Assembly (NCBI RefSeq): GCF_021295335.1 | Contig: NZ_JAIWOT010000001.1 | Span: 2,526,501 to 2,590,500 of the forward strand | Direction: 5' to 3' | DNA: 64,000 bases | Source: Komagataeibacter sp. FNDCF1 | GTDB taxonomy: Bacteria > Pseudomonadota > Alphaproteobacteria > Acetobacterales > Acetobacteraceae | Part shown: piece after piece, positions 45,485 to 55,294 of the stretch | Layout of the letters: each line of letters starts with the position of its first letter | Numbering within the stretch: the first letter of the stretch is position 1 | Translations under genes and position numbers: made by a program | The notes under the pieces: model-generated | What the model was told of the DNA's origin: nothing | What the model saw: only the letters and a program-made list of their open reading frames with translations | The model's database searches: none

Positions 45485-46453
45485 ATGTTCCTAGCGCATC
45501 GCCCGGGTGCCCCGGCCCGGACCGTGAGCACAGCAGCCGATGGGGAAGGTGCCGCGTGGCTTGACCTGCTTGATCCCACACCGGAGGAGGAAGCCCTGGC
45601 CGCCGAGGTGACCGGCCTGCGCATTCCCACCCGTTCCCAGCTGGACGAGATTGAAAGTTCATCGCGCCTGTTCATGGAAGGGGACGCCGTCTACCTCTCC
45701 ACCCCGCTGGTGCGCAAGACTCCGGATGACTTCTTTGTTTCCCCGGTTGGATTCGTGCTCATGCACGAACGCCTGCTGACCATCCGCTACACCGGGTTCA
45801 GCGCGTTTGACGTGGTGGCCCGGCAGGTGGCGGGACAGACCACGCCGTTAAGCGCCAACGAGGCCGGCATCCTGCTGCTGGAGGCGGTGGTGGACCGGCT
45901 GGCCGATATCCTGGAGCATCTGGGGCAGGCACTGGATGGCATGTCACGCGATGTGTTCCAGTCCGAGGAACCAAGCCAGGCGCAGGCGGCCACCCTGCTG
46001 CGCAACATGCTGCGCCGGGTTGGCCGGTCGGGCGACCTGAGTTCATCCGTACGCGACAGCCTGCTGGGGCTGGAGCGGATCTCGATCTTTCTGGGCGAGA
46101 ACAAGCGCCATGACCTGTCGGACCGGCTGCAGGTCCGGCTGGGCACGGTGGAACGTGATATCCGTTCGCTGAACGACTTTGTTTCACAGACGGCGAACAA
46201 GGTGCAGTTCCTGCTGGATGCGACGCTGGGCTTCATCAGCATCGAGCAGAACAATGGCATGAAAATCCTGACCGTGGTCAGCTTTATCGGTGTGGCACCT
46301 ACGCTGGTAGCGGGCATCTATGGCATGAACTTCCATGATATACCGGAACTGAACTGGAAATACGGCTACTGGTATTCCCTTGCCCTGATGGCCGCGACCG
46401 TGGTGCTGCCGCTGCTATGGTTCTGGCGGCGGGGATGGTTGGGCAAGAATTAG
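45485..46453 (+). CDS. corA: CorA family magnesium/divalent cation transporter
   Basis: 322 residues: a long cytoplasmic N-terminal domain, then two C-terminal membrane helices. The pore signature GMN is present in [15 protein letters not shown] at the end of helix 1. The sequence ends in basic residues after helix 2 (WRRGWLGKN), as in CorA channels. It stands divergent to trpBA with a 144-base gap. Magnesium is the usual substrate, with Co2+ or Ni2+ as alternatives. Confidence 0.93.
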   Translation: MFLAHRPGAPARTVSTAADGEGAAWLDLLDPTPEEEALAAEVTGLRIPTRSQLDEIESSSRLFMEGDAVYLSTPLVRKTPDDFFVSPVGFVLMHERLLTIRYTGFSAFDVVARQVAGQTTPLSANEAGILLLEAVVDRLADILEHLGQALDGMSRDVFQSEEPSQAQAATLLRNMLRRVGRSGDLSSSVRDSLLGLERISIFLGENKRHDLSDRLQVRLGTVERDIRSLNDFVSQTANKVQFLLDATLGFISIEQNNGMKILTVVSFIGVAPTLVAGIYGMNFHDIPELNWKYGYWYSLALMAATVVLPLLWFWRRGWLGKN

Positions 46454-46609
46454 GTCATATCAGTATCAATATTATTAAATTATCAAATTATTTCAATAGT
46501 TTAGGTTTCAGGAGGCTGAAAAAGGGCATAAAAGGAAATTCATGGATGCCGGGGGCATATGCATCATGCTGCTGCCAGCCCGGACGGACCGGAGGGGAAA
46601 ACGACCGTT

Positions 46610-47917
46610 ATGAAACCGGGTTGGAGGCTTGGCTGCTTTCTGTTTTTCAGCGCGGTGCTGACGGGTCCGTCCCTCCGGGCGCATGCGCAGGTACAGGTCT
46701 TTTCCGGTCTGAAACCCGATAGCGGGGTCACGCGCTGGCTCAGGGACATTACCCTGACCGGCCAGATCGAAGGCGGGATCATGGCCAACCCCGCCCGCCC
46801 GCAGCCGGGCTACAATTTTGGGGACTTCTTTGCCGACCATGCCAACCAGGTGCAGCTCAACCAGCTGGAATTCACCCTCAACAAGGCCATCAATTCCAGC
46901 GTGAACAGATATCAGGTCGGCTTCACGCTCGAGGCCATGTATGGCTCCGATGCCCGTTACTACCATCTGCTCGGCATCAGTGACCGGGAGTGGAGCAACC
47001 GCTACCAGCTTATCCCCGCCCAGGCGCATATGGATGTGCACCTGCCCTGGCTGACCCGGGGCGGGCTGGACATGCAGGCGGGCATCCTGCTGGCCCCGAT
47101 GGGCATAGAAGGGCTCGACCCCGCATCCCGCGCATTCTACACGCTGGCCTATACATCCGAATATTCCGTGCCGTTCCAGCACGTGGGGGCGATGTTCACC
47201 TGGCATGTAACGCCCGTGGTGGACGTGACCTTCGGCATTGATACCGGCAACCAGACGACCTTTGGCCGCTCAGACAACAACAATGCGCCTGCGGGCTATT
47301 TTGGCTTCAACCTGAACAATCTGGCGCATGGCAGGCTGCGGATCATAGAACTGAGCCGCGTGGGGCCGGAGGATTCATGGCGTCTGGTGGGGCATTACGA
47401 AGCCAACCATGCCAACCGCTTCTGGAACGATATCAGCGCCATTTATCAGCTCAACAAACGCCTGACGCTTATGGCCGAGTTCAATTACCTGCATGACGAA
47501 GGCGTGCGTGGCACCGGCGCGCGGGGGCAGTTTGCCGGGGCGGATGCGGAAAGCTTCATCAGCTTCCTGAGCTACAGGATCAGTGACAGCCTGACGTTCA
47601 ATTATCGAGGCGAGATCTACCGTGATAACAACAACGCCATGGTCGCGACCTTCCGGGGCAACAACTCCTACATGGAAGCCCTGGCCGGAACCGGCGGGCT
47701 GGTGGTGCCGGGGCCGTCGGCTTCAAGCCATGGTACCACCTATGGCGAAATGACGCTGAACATGAGCTACCGCCCCAATCTGGGGCATCATGTACGTGTG
47801 TTCCAGATCCGCCCGGAAATCCGTTTTGACCGCGCGCTCAATGGCAGCACGCCGTTCAATGGCGGGCGGAACAATGGCATGTTCACCTTTGGGGGGGATG
47901 CGGTGATCGGGTTCTGA
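46610..47917 (+). CDS. Putative outer-membrane beta-barrel porin (BBP2/OmpL-like)
   Basis: 435 residues from the ATG at 46610, about 12 bases after GGAGGGG. A signal peptide is present (MKPGWRLGCFLFFSAVLTGP to about RAHAQ). The mature part alternates polar and aromatic residues, as in GYNFGDFFADHANQVQLNQL and RVFQIRPEIRFDRAL, and ends FGGDAVIGF with the terminal Phe of barrel proteins. From memory it resembles the putative beta-barrel porin-2 family of Acetobacteraceae. Substrate unknown. The preceding 155 bases are strongly A/T-rich. Confidence 0.8.
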   Translation: MKPGWRLGCFLFFSAVLTGPSLRAHAQVQVFSGLKPDSGVTRWLRDITLTGQIEGGIMANPARPQPGYNFGDFFADHANQVQLNQLEFTLNKAINSSVNRYQVGFTLEAMYGSDARYYHLLGISDREWSNRYQLIPAQAHMDVHLPWLTRGGLDMQAGILLAPMGIEGLDPASRAFYTLAYTSEYSVPFQHVGAMFTWHVTPVVDVTFGIDTGNQTTFGRSDNNNAPAGYFGFNLNNLAHGRLRIIELSRVGPEDSWRLVGHYEANHANRFWNDISAIYQLNKRLTLMAEFNYLHDEGVRGTGARGQFAGADAESFISFLSYRISDSLTFNYRGEIYRDNNNAMVATFRGNNSYMEALAGTGGLVVPGPSASSHGTTYGEMTLNMSYRPNLGHHVRVFQIRPEIRFDRALNGSTPFNGGRNNGMFTFGGDAVIGF

Positions 47918-48048
47918 TGCCGCACGCTACCGTGCTCCGGTGGCATGTCACACACGGCCGGATTGTAAGTATGCGTAAGGGTGGGGTATTGTCCTGACCG
48001 ACCATTGGATGCGGATGAAAGCTGTCCTGGTCCAGGGCAGGGCGCGCC

Positions 48049-49242
48049 ATGCGTCCGGATACTGATTTGGGATGGTATATGCCGGACGCATGGATTGATA
48101 CACGCGGTACGGCCCTTGAGGGCGGCACGGGTATTGCGACTTATGCCACGGGACTTGCCAGCACGCTGGAGCGGATGGGAAATAAGCCGGATTTCCTGCG
48201 GCTGGCACCGGCGGGGTCGCCCGTCGTGCAGGGGCGTCCCGATATCATTACAATAATTTCCTATATTCTGAAGGCTATGGGCCCGTGGGTCAGGATAAGG
48301 CAGGACCGGGAAGGGCACCCTTACCTGCCATACATGTTCCGTATGGGAAACACGCATTTACAGTGTTTTGGCAGGCCCCTGCGGCTAAAGGCCCAGGTTC
48401 CGCCCAGGGTCATGCACTGGACTTATCCGCTGCCGTTAAAAGTCATGAATGCGGTGAATATAGCCACGATACATGACATAATACCCCTGCTCCATTCCGA
48501 CCTTACCGGAATTGACCCGGTCAGGATGAAGAAGGTGCTGCATGCTGTTACAGCAGGCATGGATCACATCATAACGGTAACGGAAACCGTGCGCCGGCAG
48601 GTTATTGCGCATCTGGGCGTGGAGGAAAGCCGTATTACCAATCTGTACCAGTGCGCGGGGGTCAGTGCCGGGGAAGCACGATTGCTGCCGGGGGCCGAGG
48701 CGGTGGCACCCGCGGATTCGTTTGTATGCGTAGGACGGGTGGAAGCGCGAAAAAACATCCGCCGTCTTGTCATGGCCCATGGCATGAGCGAAACCCGCAG
48801 GCCGCTTGTCATAATCGGGCCGGATGGAGATGATCGTCCCGATCTGTCCCCGGTGCATGGGGAACAGACAATCATCCGGGTTCCGTGGTGTGCCCGCCAT
48901 TCCCTGCTCCGGGCGATGGCGGAGGCACGGGCACTGCTTTTTCCCTCGTTGGGCGAAGGTTTTGGCCTGCCCATCATTGAAGCCATGTCGCTTGATACGC
49001 CAGTGATGACATCCGCCGGAGGAGCGACCCAGGAAGTGGCGGGCAACGCAGCCCTGCTGGTGGACCCAATGGACATCAAGGAGATGAGCCAGACCATCCG
49101 CAGACTGGATGGAATGGATACCGCGATACGTAACACGCTGGTCGCGGCGGGGCGGGAAAGGGCAAAATTCTTTTCTCTTGATATGCAGGCCGCCCGTATG
49201 GCTGCATTTTATGAAAGACTGTTTCAGACATCTGTTCTCTGA
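48049..49242 (+). CDS. Glycosyltransferase family 4
   Basis: 397 residues with the GT-B fold. The C-terminal nucleotide-sugar domain carries VCVGRVEARKNIRRLVMAH and the retaining-enzyme motif in FPSLGEGFGLPIIEAMSLDT (E-x7-E), followed by the DMKEMS-type ending. It is likely a mannosyl- or similar transferase of exopolysaccharide synthesis. Start at 48049 (MRPDTDLGWYMPDAWID) is plausible but the initial RBS is weak. It is paralogous in layout to the GT4 at 49448, which faces it. A degenerate palindromic element lies after the stop. Confidence 0.88.
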   Translation: MRPDTDLGWYMPDAWIDTRGTALEGGTGIATYATGLASTLERMGNKPDFLRLAPAGSPVVQGRPDIITIISYILKAMGPWVRIRQDREGHPYLPYMFRMGNTHLQCFGRPLRLKAQVPPRVMHWTYPLPLKVMNAVNIATIHDIIPLLHSDLTGIDPVRMKKVLHAVTAGMDHIITVTETVRRQVIAHLGVEESRITNLYQCAGVSAGEARLLPGAEAVAPADSFVCVGRVEARKNIRRLVMAHGMSETRRPLVIIGPDGDDRPDLSPVHGEQTIIRVPWCARHSLLRAMAEARALLFPSLGEGFGLPIIEAMSLDTPVMTSAGGATQEVAGNAALLVDPMDIKEMSQTIRRLDGMDTAIRNTLVAAGRERAKFFSLDMQAARMAAFYERLFQTSVL

Positions 49243-49269
49243 AACATCCCGCACACCATCAGGGCATTC

Positions 49270-49311
49270 CCGGTGAAGCGTTTTTTCAGGGGCTTCCGTA
49301 AACGCTGTGTG
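49270..49311. repeat. Dispersed nested palindrome, copy 9 (degenerate, partial)
   Basis: Only one half is recognisable: GGTGAAGC, TTTTTTCA, GGCTTC and AAACGC in the right order. The second hairpin and the right end are missing. It lies 28 bases after the GT4 stop codon, the usual position of the family. The rest of 49243-49447 holds nothing I can identify. Confidence 0.45.
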
Positions 49312-49447
49312 GATTTGCGTCCAGCATCCCGGTCAAGATCGGTGATGTGGACCAGTCAGGACAGTATACTGATTTTATGGTGTTTTTTTTGGTTGGGAAA
49401 GGCGTCCTGTGCAGGCATGTCTTTGCCTGTCTTCAGATATTGATCAA

Positions 49448-50731
49448 TCATGGGGAATGTTGGTCATGTCCTGAAATTCTGAGCTGATCCGCACATCGGG
49501 TCAGTGCCTCAGAAAGCCGATGGCGATAGGCTTCGGGGGAAAATCTGTTGGCCTGTCTGCGTCCCTTCTCCGCAAGGCTGTCCGCAAGGCCGGGAACATG
49601 TTCCATCTGTTCCATTGCCTGTGTCAGTGCCGCGGTATCAAGCGGATCGACAAGCAATCCCCCATCCCCGATCACTTCGGGCAGGCTGGCTGCTGTTGAA
49701 CCGATTACCGGCGTACCCAGGGCCATGGCTTCCAGAACGGGTAATCCAAATCCTTCATACAGCGAAGGGAAAACGACGGACTTTGCATTTGCAATGACAT
49801 TTACAAGACCATGTCGTGGAAGATACTTCATTACGATACAGCGATTATTGCCTTCATTACAATAATCGTGAATCTCTTTCCAGACATCCTGGCTTCCCCA
49901 GCCTGTTGAAGAAACCAGAACAAGCGGAAGGGTCACATTGGCCTTACGGTGGGCTGCGATAATACGGCCGACATTCTTCTTGGGCTCCACTGCGCCAAAA
50001 AACAGGAAATATCCCTTGTTCCGCAGGTTGTCCGGCAGGGCGGCCGGAACGCTGGACGGAGGTGTCCAGAAATATTTTTCTATGGTCTGATAGGTATTTA
50101 TGATCTTGTTTTCATCGCATGATGAAAAATTCACGATGTCTTTTTTGGAGTTTTCTGAAACTGTAAATATGAAGTCGGCGATATCCGCGATACGCCTGAA
50201 AAGCCTTCTGTTCAGTCTTATGTTTCCGGTAATGAACTCCGGCATGGTCGCCGGTATCATATCGTGGATCGTATAAATGTTGATCGCATTGCGCACGCGT
50301 ACCGGCAGTGGCGAAGTCCAGTGTGCAACATCGATGCCCGGTATGTCGAGTTCCGTAAAACGATCAAAATGCTTGAATGCCATCATGGCATTCCGATAAA
50401 GCCGCGGGACCTGCCAGGCCTGCCGGACAGGCAGGAACTTTTCCTGATTTACCAGGGGAATGTTATTGACGCGCGGGGCAAAGCATGTGCGGATTTCGCC
50501 ATATAGAAGCTTGACCGGCCTCAATATCCCGCCCGGTTCCGGGGCGGGCGTCAGGGCATCCGCCAATGTAACGCCGCGATGGGCCTTTTTTGAATAATGC
50601 CCGTTACTGGATAATACAAGATCAACTTCATGCCCGCATTTCACGGCATTTTTGATAAAATTTTCCGTATAGGTTGCAATCCCTGTGCCCGAGGACAATC
50701 CAAGATTCAGACTATCTACAAGAATGCGCAC
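49448..50731 (-). CDS. Glycosyltransferase family 4
   Basis: 427 residues, GT-B. The N-terminal acceptor domain starts MRILVDSLNLGLSSGTGIAT; the donor domain has FFGAVEPKKNVGRIIAAHRK and VFPSLYEGFGLPVLEAMALG (E-x7-E). The SSGTGIATYT opening and the internal HWTSPLPVRVRNAINIYTIHD closely parallel the GT4 at 48049 (GGTGIATYATG, HWTYPLPLKVMNAVNIATIHD), so the two are paralogues. The gene is visibly richer in A/T than those left of 46 kb. Likely part of the exopolysaccharide locus. Confidence 0.9.
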   Translation of the reverse strand: MRILVDSLNLGLSSGTGIATYTENFIKNAVKCGHEVDLVLSSNGHYSKKAHRGVTLADALTPAPEPGGILRPVKLLYGEIRTCFAPRVNNIPLVNQEKFLPVRQAWQVPRLYRNAMMAFKHFDRFTELDIPGIDVAHWTSPLPVRVRNAINIYTIHDMIPATMPEFITGNIRLNRRLFRRIADIADFIFTVSENSKKDIVNFSSCDENKIINTYQTIEKYFWTPPSSVPAALPDNLRNKGYFLFFGAVEPKKNVGRIIAAHRKANVTLPLVLVSSTGWGSQDVWKEIHDYCNEGNNRCIVMKYLPRHGLVNVIANAKSVVFPSLYEGFGLPVLEAMALGTPVIGSTAASLPEVIGDGGLLVDPLDTAALTQAMEQMEHVPGLADSLAEKGRRQANRFSPEAYRHRLSEALTRCADQLRISGHDQHSP

Positions 50732-51218
50732 TCAAGCTTCCCATTGATTGATCCTGTCAGCCAGGCTGATGGCCATTCTGGCAAAACATTCAAAAACATG
50801 ATAATTTTATCATCCCCTTTGTTTATTATATGCAGATTTGATCAAATTCCATACGAATCTGGCACAGTGCGCCCTGAATGATCTGCGGCCATCGTTGATC
50901 ATCACCGAAACCTGATCCGCACGGCACCACGTTGTCCATCGGGTTATGAAAAGCGCTGTATGCGAAGACTGCAACCGATCATGCATCCCCTGCACACGGC
51001 AGGGCAGCAACGGCAGGCCTGGCTGCCGGAACACGGGCACGTATTGCCTTACCCGGAGGGTTGTCCTTAAAGTTCAGGAAATTACGTCGATGAAGGTTAT
51101 TGAGATTGAAGAAGCCATTTCCCGGATTTGCGCGCCCGTTGCGGCCATCCGTTTCATAGGTTCTGGAAAATGATCCTGTGCCCCCTCAAAGCCATGACCG
51201 GTCAGATCAGAAGCGTGC

Positions 51219-51302
51219 CTATGCTTTGAAATCATCAGCGAAGGGGATCAGGGCAGTGATGGCGCTATGGATCATGCGGTGGTGGTAATAGTAAGAGGGT
51301 TT
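51219..51302 (-). pseudogene. Possible C-terminal remnant of a transposase or other gene
   Basis: On the - strand a 27-codon open stretch ends in TAG and is preceded by an in-frame TAA. Its sequence, including SYYYHHRMIHSAITALIPF and a charged ADDFKA end, looks like a genuine protein C-terminus in composition and codon use, unlike the surrounding A/T-rich DNA. A transposase tail is my guess; I could not name the family. No start codon, ribosome site or terminal repeats were identified. Confidence 0.3.
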
Positions 51303-51317
51303 TTAATTATTCATATG

Positions 51318-51337
51318 ATGATTTTTATAAAAATCAT
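51318..51337. promoter_or_regulatory. Perfect 20-base palindrome upstream of the large glycosyltransferase
   Basis: ATGATTTTTATAAAAATCAT is a perfect palindrome, centred about 112 bases before the GTG start. It could be an operator or a cruciform-prone spacer in an A/T-rich promoter region. Confidence 0.4.
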
Positions 51338-51438
51338 GCCATGATACTGAATTATTTTATAAAACCATCATATATACTGCAAAATTTTCCAGTCTGTCCA
51401 AAAATGTCTGCACATTGAGTAATGGAGATCTCGTCCCT

Positions 51439-54400
51439 GTGGCCCGAGCAATAAAAATCCAGAGTCTGGTCCTGCGCCCCCGCAAGACCGTACTCGCGTT
51501 AAAATCCATTTCCAGGGCACGAACAGCAGCACGACAGCAACAGTGGCAGCAGGCGGCAGAGCATTACGCCCGGGCGCTGAGGCACGACCGGAATCAGCCC
51601 GGAATATGGACACAGTATGGTCATGCGTTGCTGCAGACGGGACAGGTCAGTGAGGGAACCCAGGCCTATCTTGAAGCAGTAACGCTCAGTCCCAGTTCAG
51701 ATGGTTTCCTGCAACTGGGGCGTGGCTATAAATTACTGGGGATGCAGGGTGCGGCCTGCTATGCATTTGGAAAGGCACTGACACTCGATCCCTCCAACGA
51801 AAATGCCCGTATGGAACTGGCTGCGTTGGGAGGAACGGTCGCGACGGAAAAAACCGCCGATTTCCTGCCAGACCCTGTATTTATGAAGAAAATATATAAT
51901 ATAGATATAAAAGACAGCGATATAACAAAAAAACAGAAAGATGATTGGGCACGCAGAAATATATATCTGAGCCTGCCCCATTTATTGCATGCACATAATC
52001 TGACAGACAATCTGCTAAGCCTGTTTGACAGTCAGTATTATGCTACGGAACATGGAATTACCGCAGATGATCCGGATGATTTAACGTTCCGGTGCCTGAT
52101 GCACTTTATCAGTTCCGGATTGCAGGATACGGCCGCCCTGCGACAGGGAATGGAATTCGACCCCGAATTCTTCCAGCAGCATTATGGTTTTCCCGGAATG
52201 AAGGTGGGAGACCTTTATCGATACTGGCTGAATTACGGTATTACACAAGGACAGGCCCCCAATAACCTGGTCTGGATGGAAATGCGCAGGGCGCTTGAAT
52301 ATGGAGAGACAGAAGGGGAGAGCGCGGGACTGATCGGCAATCTTGATCAGTCAGTGGTGATCGAAGCCCTTGTGCGAAGCGACAGTCTGCTGGCCATCAG
52401 GCCGACAGCCCGTACGGCTGATCTGTTCCGGCTGGGAGCAGAAAATCTATTCAGTAAAGGCGAAGGCAGCCGCGCTGCGTCCATCCTGGAGCGACTGCTG
52501 GATGTTTTTCCGCATGATGCTGATGCACTGATGCTGTATGCGGATTACCAGGTGACATTGGGTCAGTATCTGATGGCAAAATGGTGCTACGAAAGACTGG
52601 AAAAAGAAAAACGGGACGGATACCAGTACAGGCTCGGCATGGTACGGTGTGCGCTGGGACTGGGATATCATATTGATGCCTACAAGGGTGTGCTGCAACT
52701 GATCCGGGATTACCCTGCTTTTGCTTGCCTGCGTGAACTGCGATGGAAGATTGCGGAAGTCTATTTCCACAGCGCCGTGCGTTCCTATCTGGATATGGCC
52801 TATATGGAGCGCCGCGAGGAGGGGCTGCAATCTCTTTCCCGATACGGCGCGGTTGTGACACATGACACCGGTGCCGAGGTCATGCCCCCCCGGCCCATCC
52901 GCTCCGTTGCCTTGTTTACCATTACGGAACCACAGCAATGCTATTTTTATCGTGTGGTACAGAAAAAGGAGCAGATAAAGGCTGCTGGCTTTCACGTCGC
53001 GGTTTATGATTGCAATAAGGAGCAGGAAAAGTTCCTGGAAGAAATCAATCGCTTCGATGCGGTCATATTCTACCGTGTTAAGGCCCTTCCGGCCATTATC
53101 CGCGTAGTGGAAGCGGCACGGATTGCGGGCCTGATTACATTTTATGAGACGGATGACCTGTTATTCCAGTCACAATATTACCCCGAGCCATATGACAGCT
53201 ATGCCGGGCAGATAACCTATAACCAGTATGTTCATCTGGCCATGGATGCCCCCCTGACGCAGTACCTGATCGGGATGTGTGATTATGCCCTTGCATCGAC
53301 CCCATTGCTGGCGGAAACCATGCAGCCTTTTGTCAGGCAGAAAAGAGCCTTCGTGCACCGGAACGCGATGGGCAGCGACCATGAACGGTATCTGACCTAC
53401 ACACGCCCCGAAACCGATGATGATGTGGTCACCATTTTCTATGGTTCAGGAACACGTGCCCACAAGCAGGATTTTATTGAACTGCTGGAACCCGCAATGC
53501 TGGCGGTCGCGCAGCGCCATGGCGCCCGTGTGCGTTTTGTCATGCTTGGATGGCTGCCGGTTTCGGATACGTTCCGTAAAATTGCCGGGGACAGGCTTGT
53601 TGTATATGAGCCCATCTGGGATATTCATGAATACTGGAAGCTTCTTGAAAAATCAGACATCAATATTGCCGTAATAAAACGTTCCCTGCATGCCGATGCG
53701 AAAAGTGAAATCAAATGGATGGAAGCGGCGATGTTCGGCATTCCATCCATTGTCAGCCGAAATCCGACCTATGAAGGTGTGATCGAGGATGGTCGCACCG
53801 GTATCATGTGCTCGACAGTGGAGGAGTGGACCGCAGCACTTGACCTGCTTGTGTCAGATAAACAGATGCGGCAGGAAATAGGACGCAATGCCCGGGAAGA
53901 AGTGCGGGAAATATATTCAATTGCCGGAATGGCGGAAAATGTAAAAGCCATATTTGGCGCAGTTTCCCCGCCTGCCATTGCTGACACACGAAAACGCCTG
54001 CTTGTTGTGAATGTTTTTTATGCTCCCCAGTTGATTGGTGGGGCGACACGCGTCATACATGACAACATACTTCATATAAAAGAGCATTACGGCAATGAAT
54101 TCAATATAGATGTCATGTGCGTTATTGATGGCGCCGAAACAGAATATGAAGTGCAGACCTATGTATGGGAAGGGATCAGGGTCAAGGCCATAAACCGCTC
54201 TTATCGCGGTGATGGCCTGGTGCCTTACCATGACGGGAAAATGGAGAAAGTATTCACGCAGACCCTGAAAGAGTTCCGGACAGATATCGTCCATTTCCAC
54301 TGCATACAGCGCCTTACGGTTTCAGTTGTCGATGCTGCCCGAATGGCGGGTATTCCCTACGTCATCACGGTTCATGATTCGTGGTGGATTTCCGATGAAC

Positions 54401-55200
54401 AGTTCATAAGAGATGAAAAAAATCCAGACAGTCTGTATGATTACCGGAATATTGAAAATAATACGCACAGCACCAATAACCCGGAAATAAAACGGATGAA
54501 GGCATTGAAACCGGCCCTGTTCGGTGCACAGGCCATACTGGCGGTTTCCGAGCCGTTTGCTCGCCTCTATCGTGATTGTGGTATTCCGCGTGTTGTTGCG
54601 GTAGAGAATGGTCTCTCCGTGTTCCCTGATGGCTGTGAGAAAACCGTCTCGCCCGATGGTCGCGTAAGGCTGGCACAGATTGGCGGCATGGAGGCACACA
54701 AGGGACTGCCGCTGATCAGGGAAGCCCTGAAGTCAGGAAAATACGGTAACCTTCATCTGACTGTCGTCGATCTTTCCCGCACCAAGGGATATCGCCGTAG
54801 AGAAACCTGGGGCGTGACGCCCGTCGATATTATCGGAAAGGTTCCCAGTAACGAGATATCCCGGCTTTATCGTCATATCGATGTGCTGCTTGCGCCCTCA
54901 TGCTGGTTTGAGAGCTATGGGTTGGTAACGCGCGAGGCCCTGGCCCATAAATGCTGGGTGGTCAGTTCCGACCGCGGCGCGATTGGTCAGGATGTGACGG
55001 AAAACAGGAACGGGCATGTCATTGATGTTTCATCTGCCAGAGAACTGATAACTGTTCTGGGCAGGATTGATTCACATCCCGAAATATATGGAAACCCGCC
55101 GCAGTTTGATGCCACATTGCGGAAAGCAGGCGATCAGGCCAGGGATATTGTGAAAATCTATCGGCAGATACTGGGAATGGACCATAAGATTCAGGTCTGA
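51439..55200 (+). CDS. Multidomain glycosyltransferase: TPR repeats and two GT-B domains
   Basis: 1253 residues from the GTG at 51439 (GGAG eleven bases upstream; a TTG eight codons earlier is the alternative). Order: TPR-like repeats at about 25-140 (QQAAEHYARALRHDRNQPGI), a middle domain at about 185-300 with SLFDSQYYATEHG and RYWLNYGITQGQAPNN, further TPR-like repeats, a first GT-B domain at about 490-860 (FYETDDLLFQSQYY, MEAAMFGIPSIVSRNPTYEG), and a second GT4-type domain at about 865-1250 (SVFPDG, FESYGLVTREALAH). The double transferase could add two successive sugars. A/T-rich codon use compared with the left half of the window. Confidence 0.85.
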   Translation: MARAIKIQSLVLRPRKTVLALKSISRARTAARQQQWQQAAEHYARALRHDRNQPGIWTQYGHALLQTGQVSEGTQAYLEAVTLSPSSDGFLQLGRGYKLLGMQGAACYAFGKALTLDPSNENARMELAALGGTVATEKTADFLPDPVFMKKIYNIDIKDSDITKKQKDDWARRNIYLSLPHLLHAHNLTDNLLSLFDSQYYATEHGITADDPDDLTFRCLMHFISSGLQDTAALRQGMEFDPEFFQQHYGFPGMKVGDLYRYWLNYGITQGQAPNNLVWMEMRRALEYGETEGESAGLIGNLDQSVVIEALVRSDSLLAIRPTARTADLFRLGAENLFSKGEGSRAASILERLLDVFPHDADALMLYADYQVTLGQYLMAKWCYERLEKEKRDGYQYRLGMVRCALGLGYHIDAYKGVLQLIRDYPAFACLRELRWKIAEVYFHSAVRSYLDMAYMERREEGLQSLSRYGAVVTHDTGAEVMPPRPIRSVALFTITEPQQCYFYRVVQKKEQIKAAGFHVAVYDCNKEQEKFLEEINRFDAVIFYRVKALPAIIRVVEAARIAGLITFYETDDLLFQSQYYPEPYDSYAGQITYNQYVHLAMDAPLTQYLIGMCDYALASTPLLAETMQPFVRQKRAFVHRNAMGSDHERYLTYTRPETDDDVVTIFYGSGTRAHKQDFIELLEPAMLAVAQRHGARVRFVMLGWLPVSDTFRKIAGDRLVVYEPIWDIHEYWKLLEKSDINIAVIKRSLHADAKSEIKWMEAAMFGIPSIVSRNPTYEGVIEDGRTGIMCSTVEEWTAALDLLVSDKQMRQEIGRNAREEVREIYSIAGMAENVKAIFGAVSPPAIADTRKRLLVVNVFYAPQLIGGATRVIHDNILHIKEHYGNEFNIDVMCVIDGAETEYEVQTYVWEGIRVKAINRSYRGDGLVPYHDGKMEKVFTQTLKEFRTDIVHFHCIQRLTVSVVDAARMAGIPYVITVHDSWWISDEQFIRDEKNPDSLYDYRNIENNTHSTNNPEIKRMKALKPALFGAQAILAVSEPFARLYRDCGIPRVVAVENGLSVFPDGCEKTVSPDGRVRLAQIGGMEAHKGLPLIREALKSGKYGNLHLTVVDLSRTKGYRRRETWGVTPVDIIGKVPSNEISRLYRHIDVLLAPSCWFESYGLVTREALAHKCWVVSSDRGAIGQDVTENRNGHVIDVSSARELITVLGRIDSHPEIYGNPPQFDATLRKAGDQARDIVKIYRQILGMDHKIQV

Positions 55201-55241
55201 AACCTTGATGCCGCGGTCACGTATTCCGATCATCCACCACC

Positions 55242-55280
55242 GGTCCGGAAACCAGGGTCATCTGCCTGAATTTCCGGACC
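55242..55280. terminator. Probable bidirectional terminator
   Basis: GGTCCGGAAA (55242-55251) pairs perfectly with TTTCCGGACC (55271-55280), with an inner CAGG/CCTG pairing, in the gap between two convergent glycosyltransferase genes. T-runs are poor on both sides, so strength is uncertain. Confidence 0.5.
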
Positions 55281-55294
55281 AGACCTGTTATCCA

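Larger units (their letters stand above)
50732..51438. other. Gene-poor divergent region
   Basis: About 700 bases between the GT4 at 49448 and the large glycosyltransferase at 51439. It contains no convincing complete gene; a short cysteine-rich + strand frame (50946-51173) lacks coding character. It is A/T-rich at both ends and must hold the divergent promoters. Inside are a broken coding fragment (51219-51302) and a 20-base palindrome (51318-51337). Confidence 0.6.

Noticed and set aside
46506-46521. TTTCAG-GAGG-CTGAAA as terminator of corA
   Set aside because: Only a 6-bp stem with an A-run rather than a T-run on the + strand; not convincing.
49438-49449. A further FNR-like site, TTGATCAAT
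   Set aside because: The half-sites lack the 4-base spacer, and it falls at the 3' end of a GT4 gene.
50946-51173. 75-codon cysteine-containing + strand frame in the divergent region
   Set aside because: No ribosome site, no conserved pattern and atypical composition; a chance frame is more likely.
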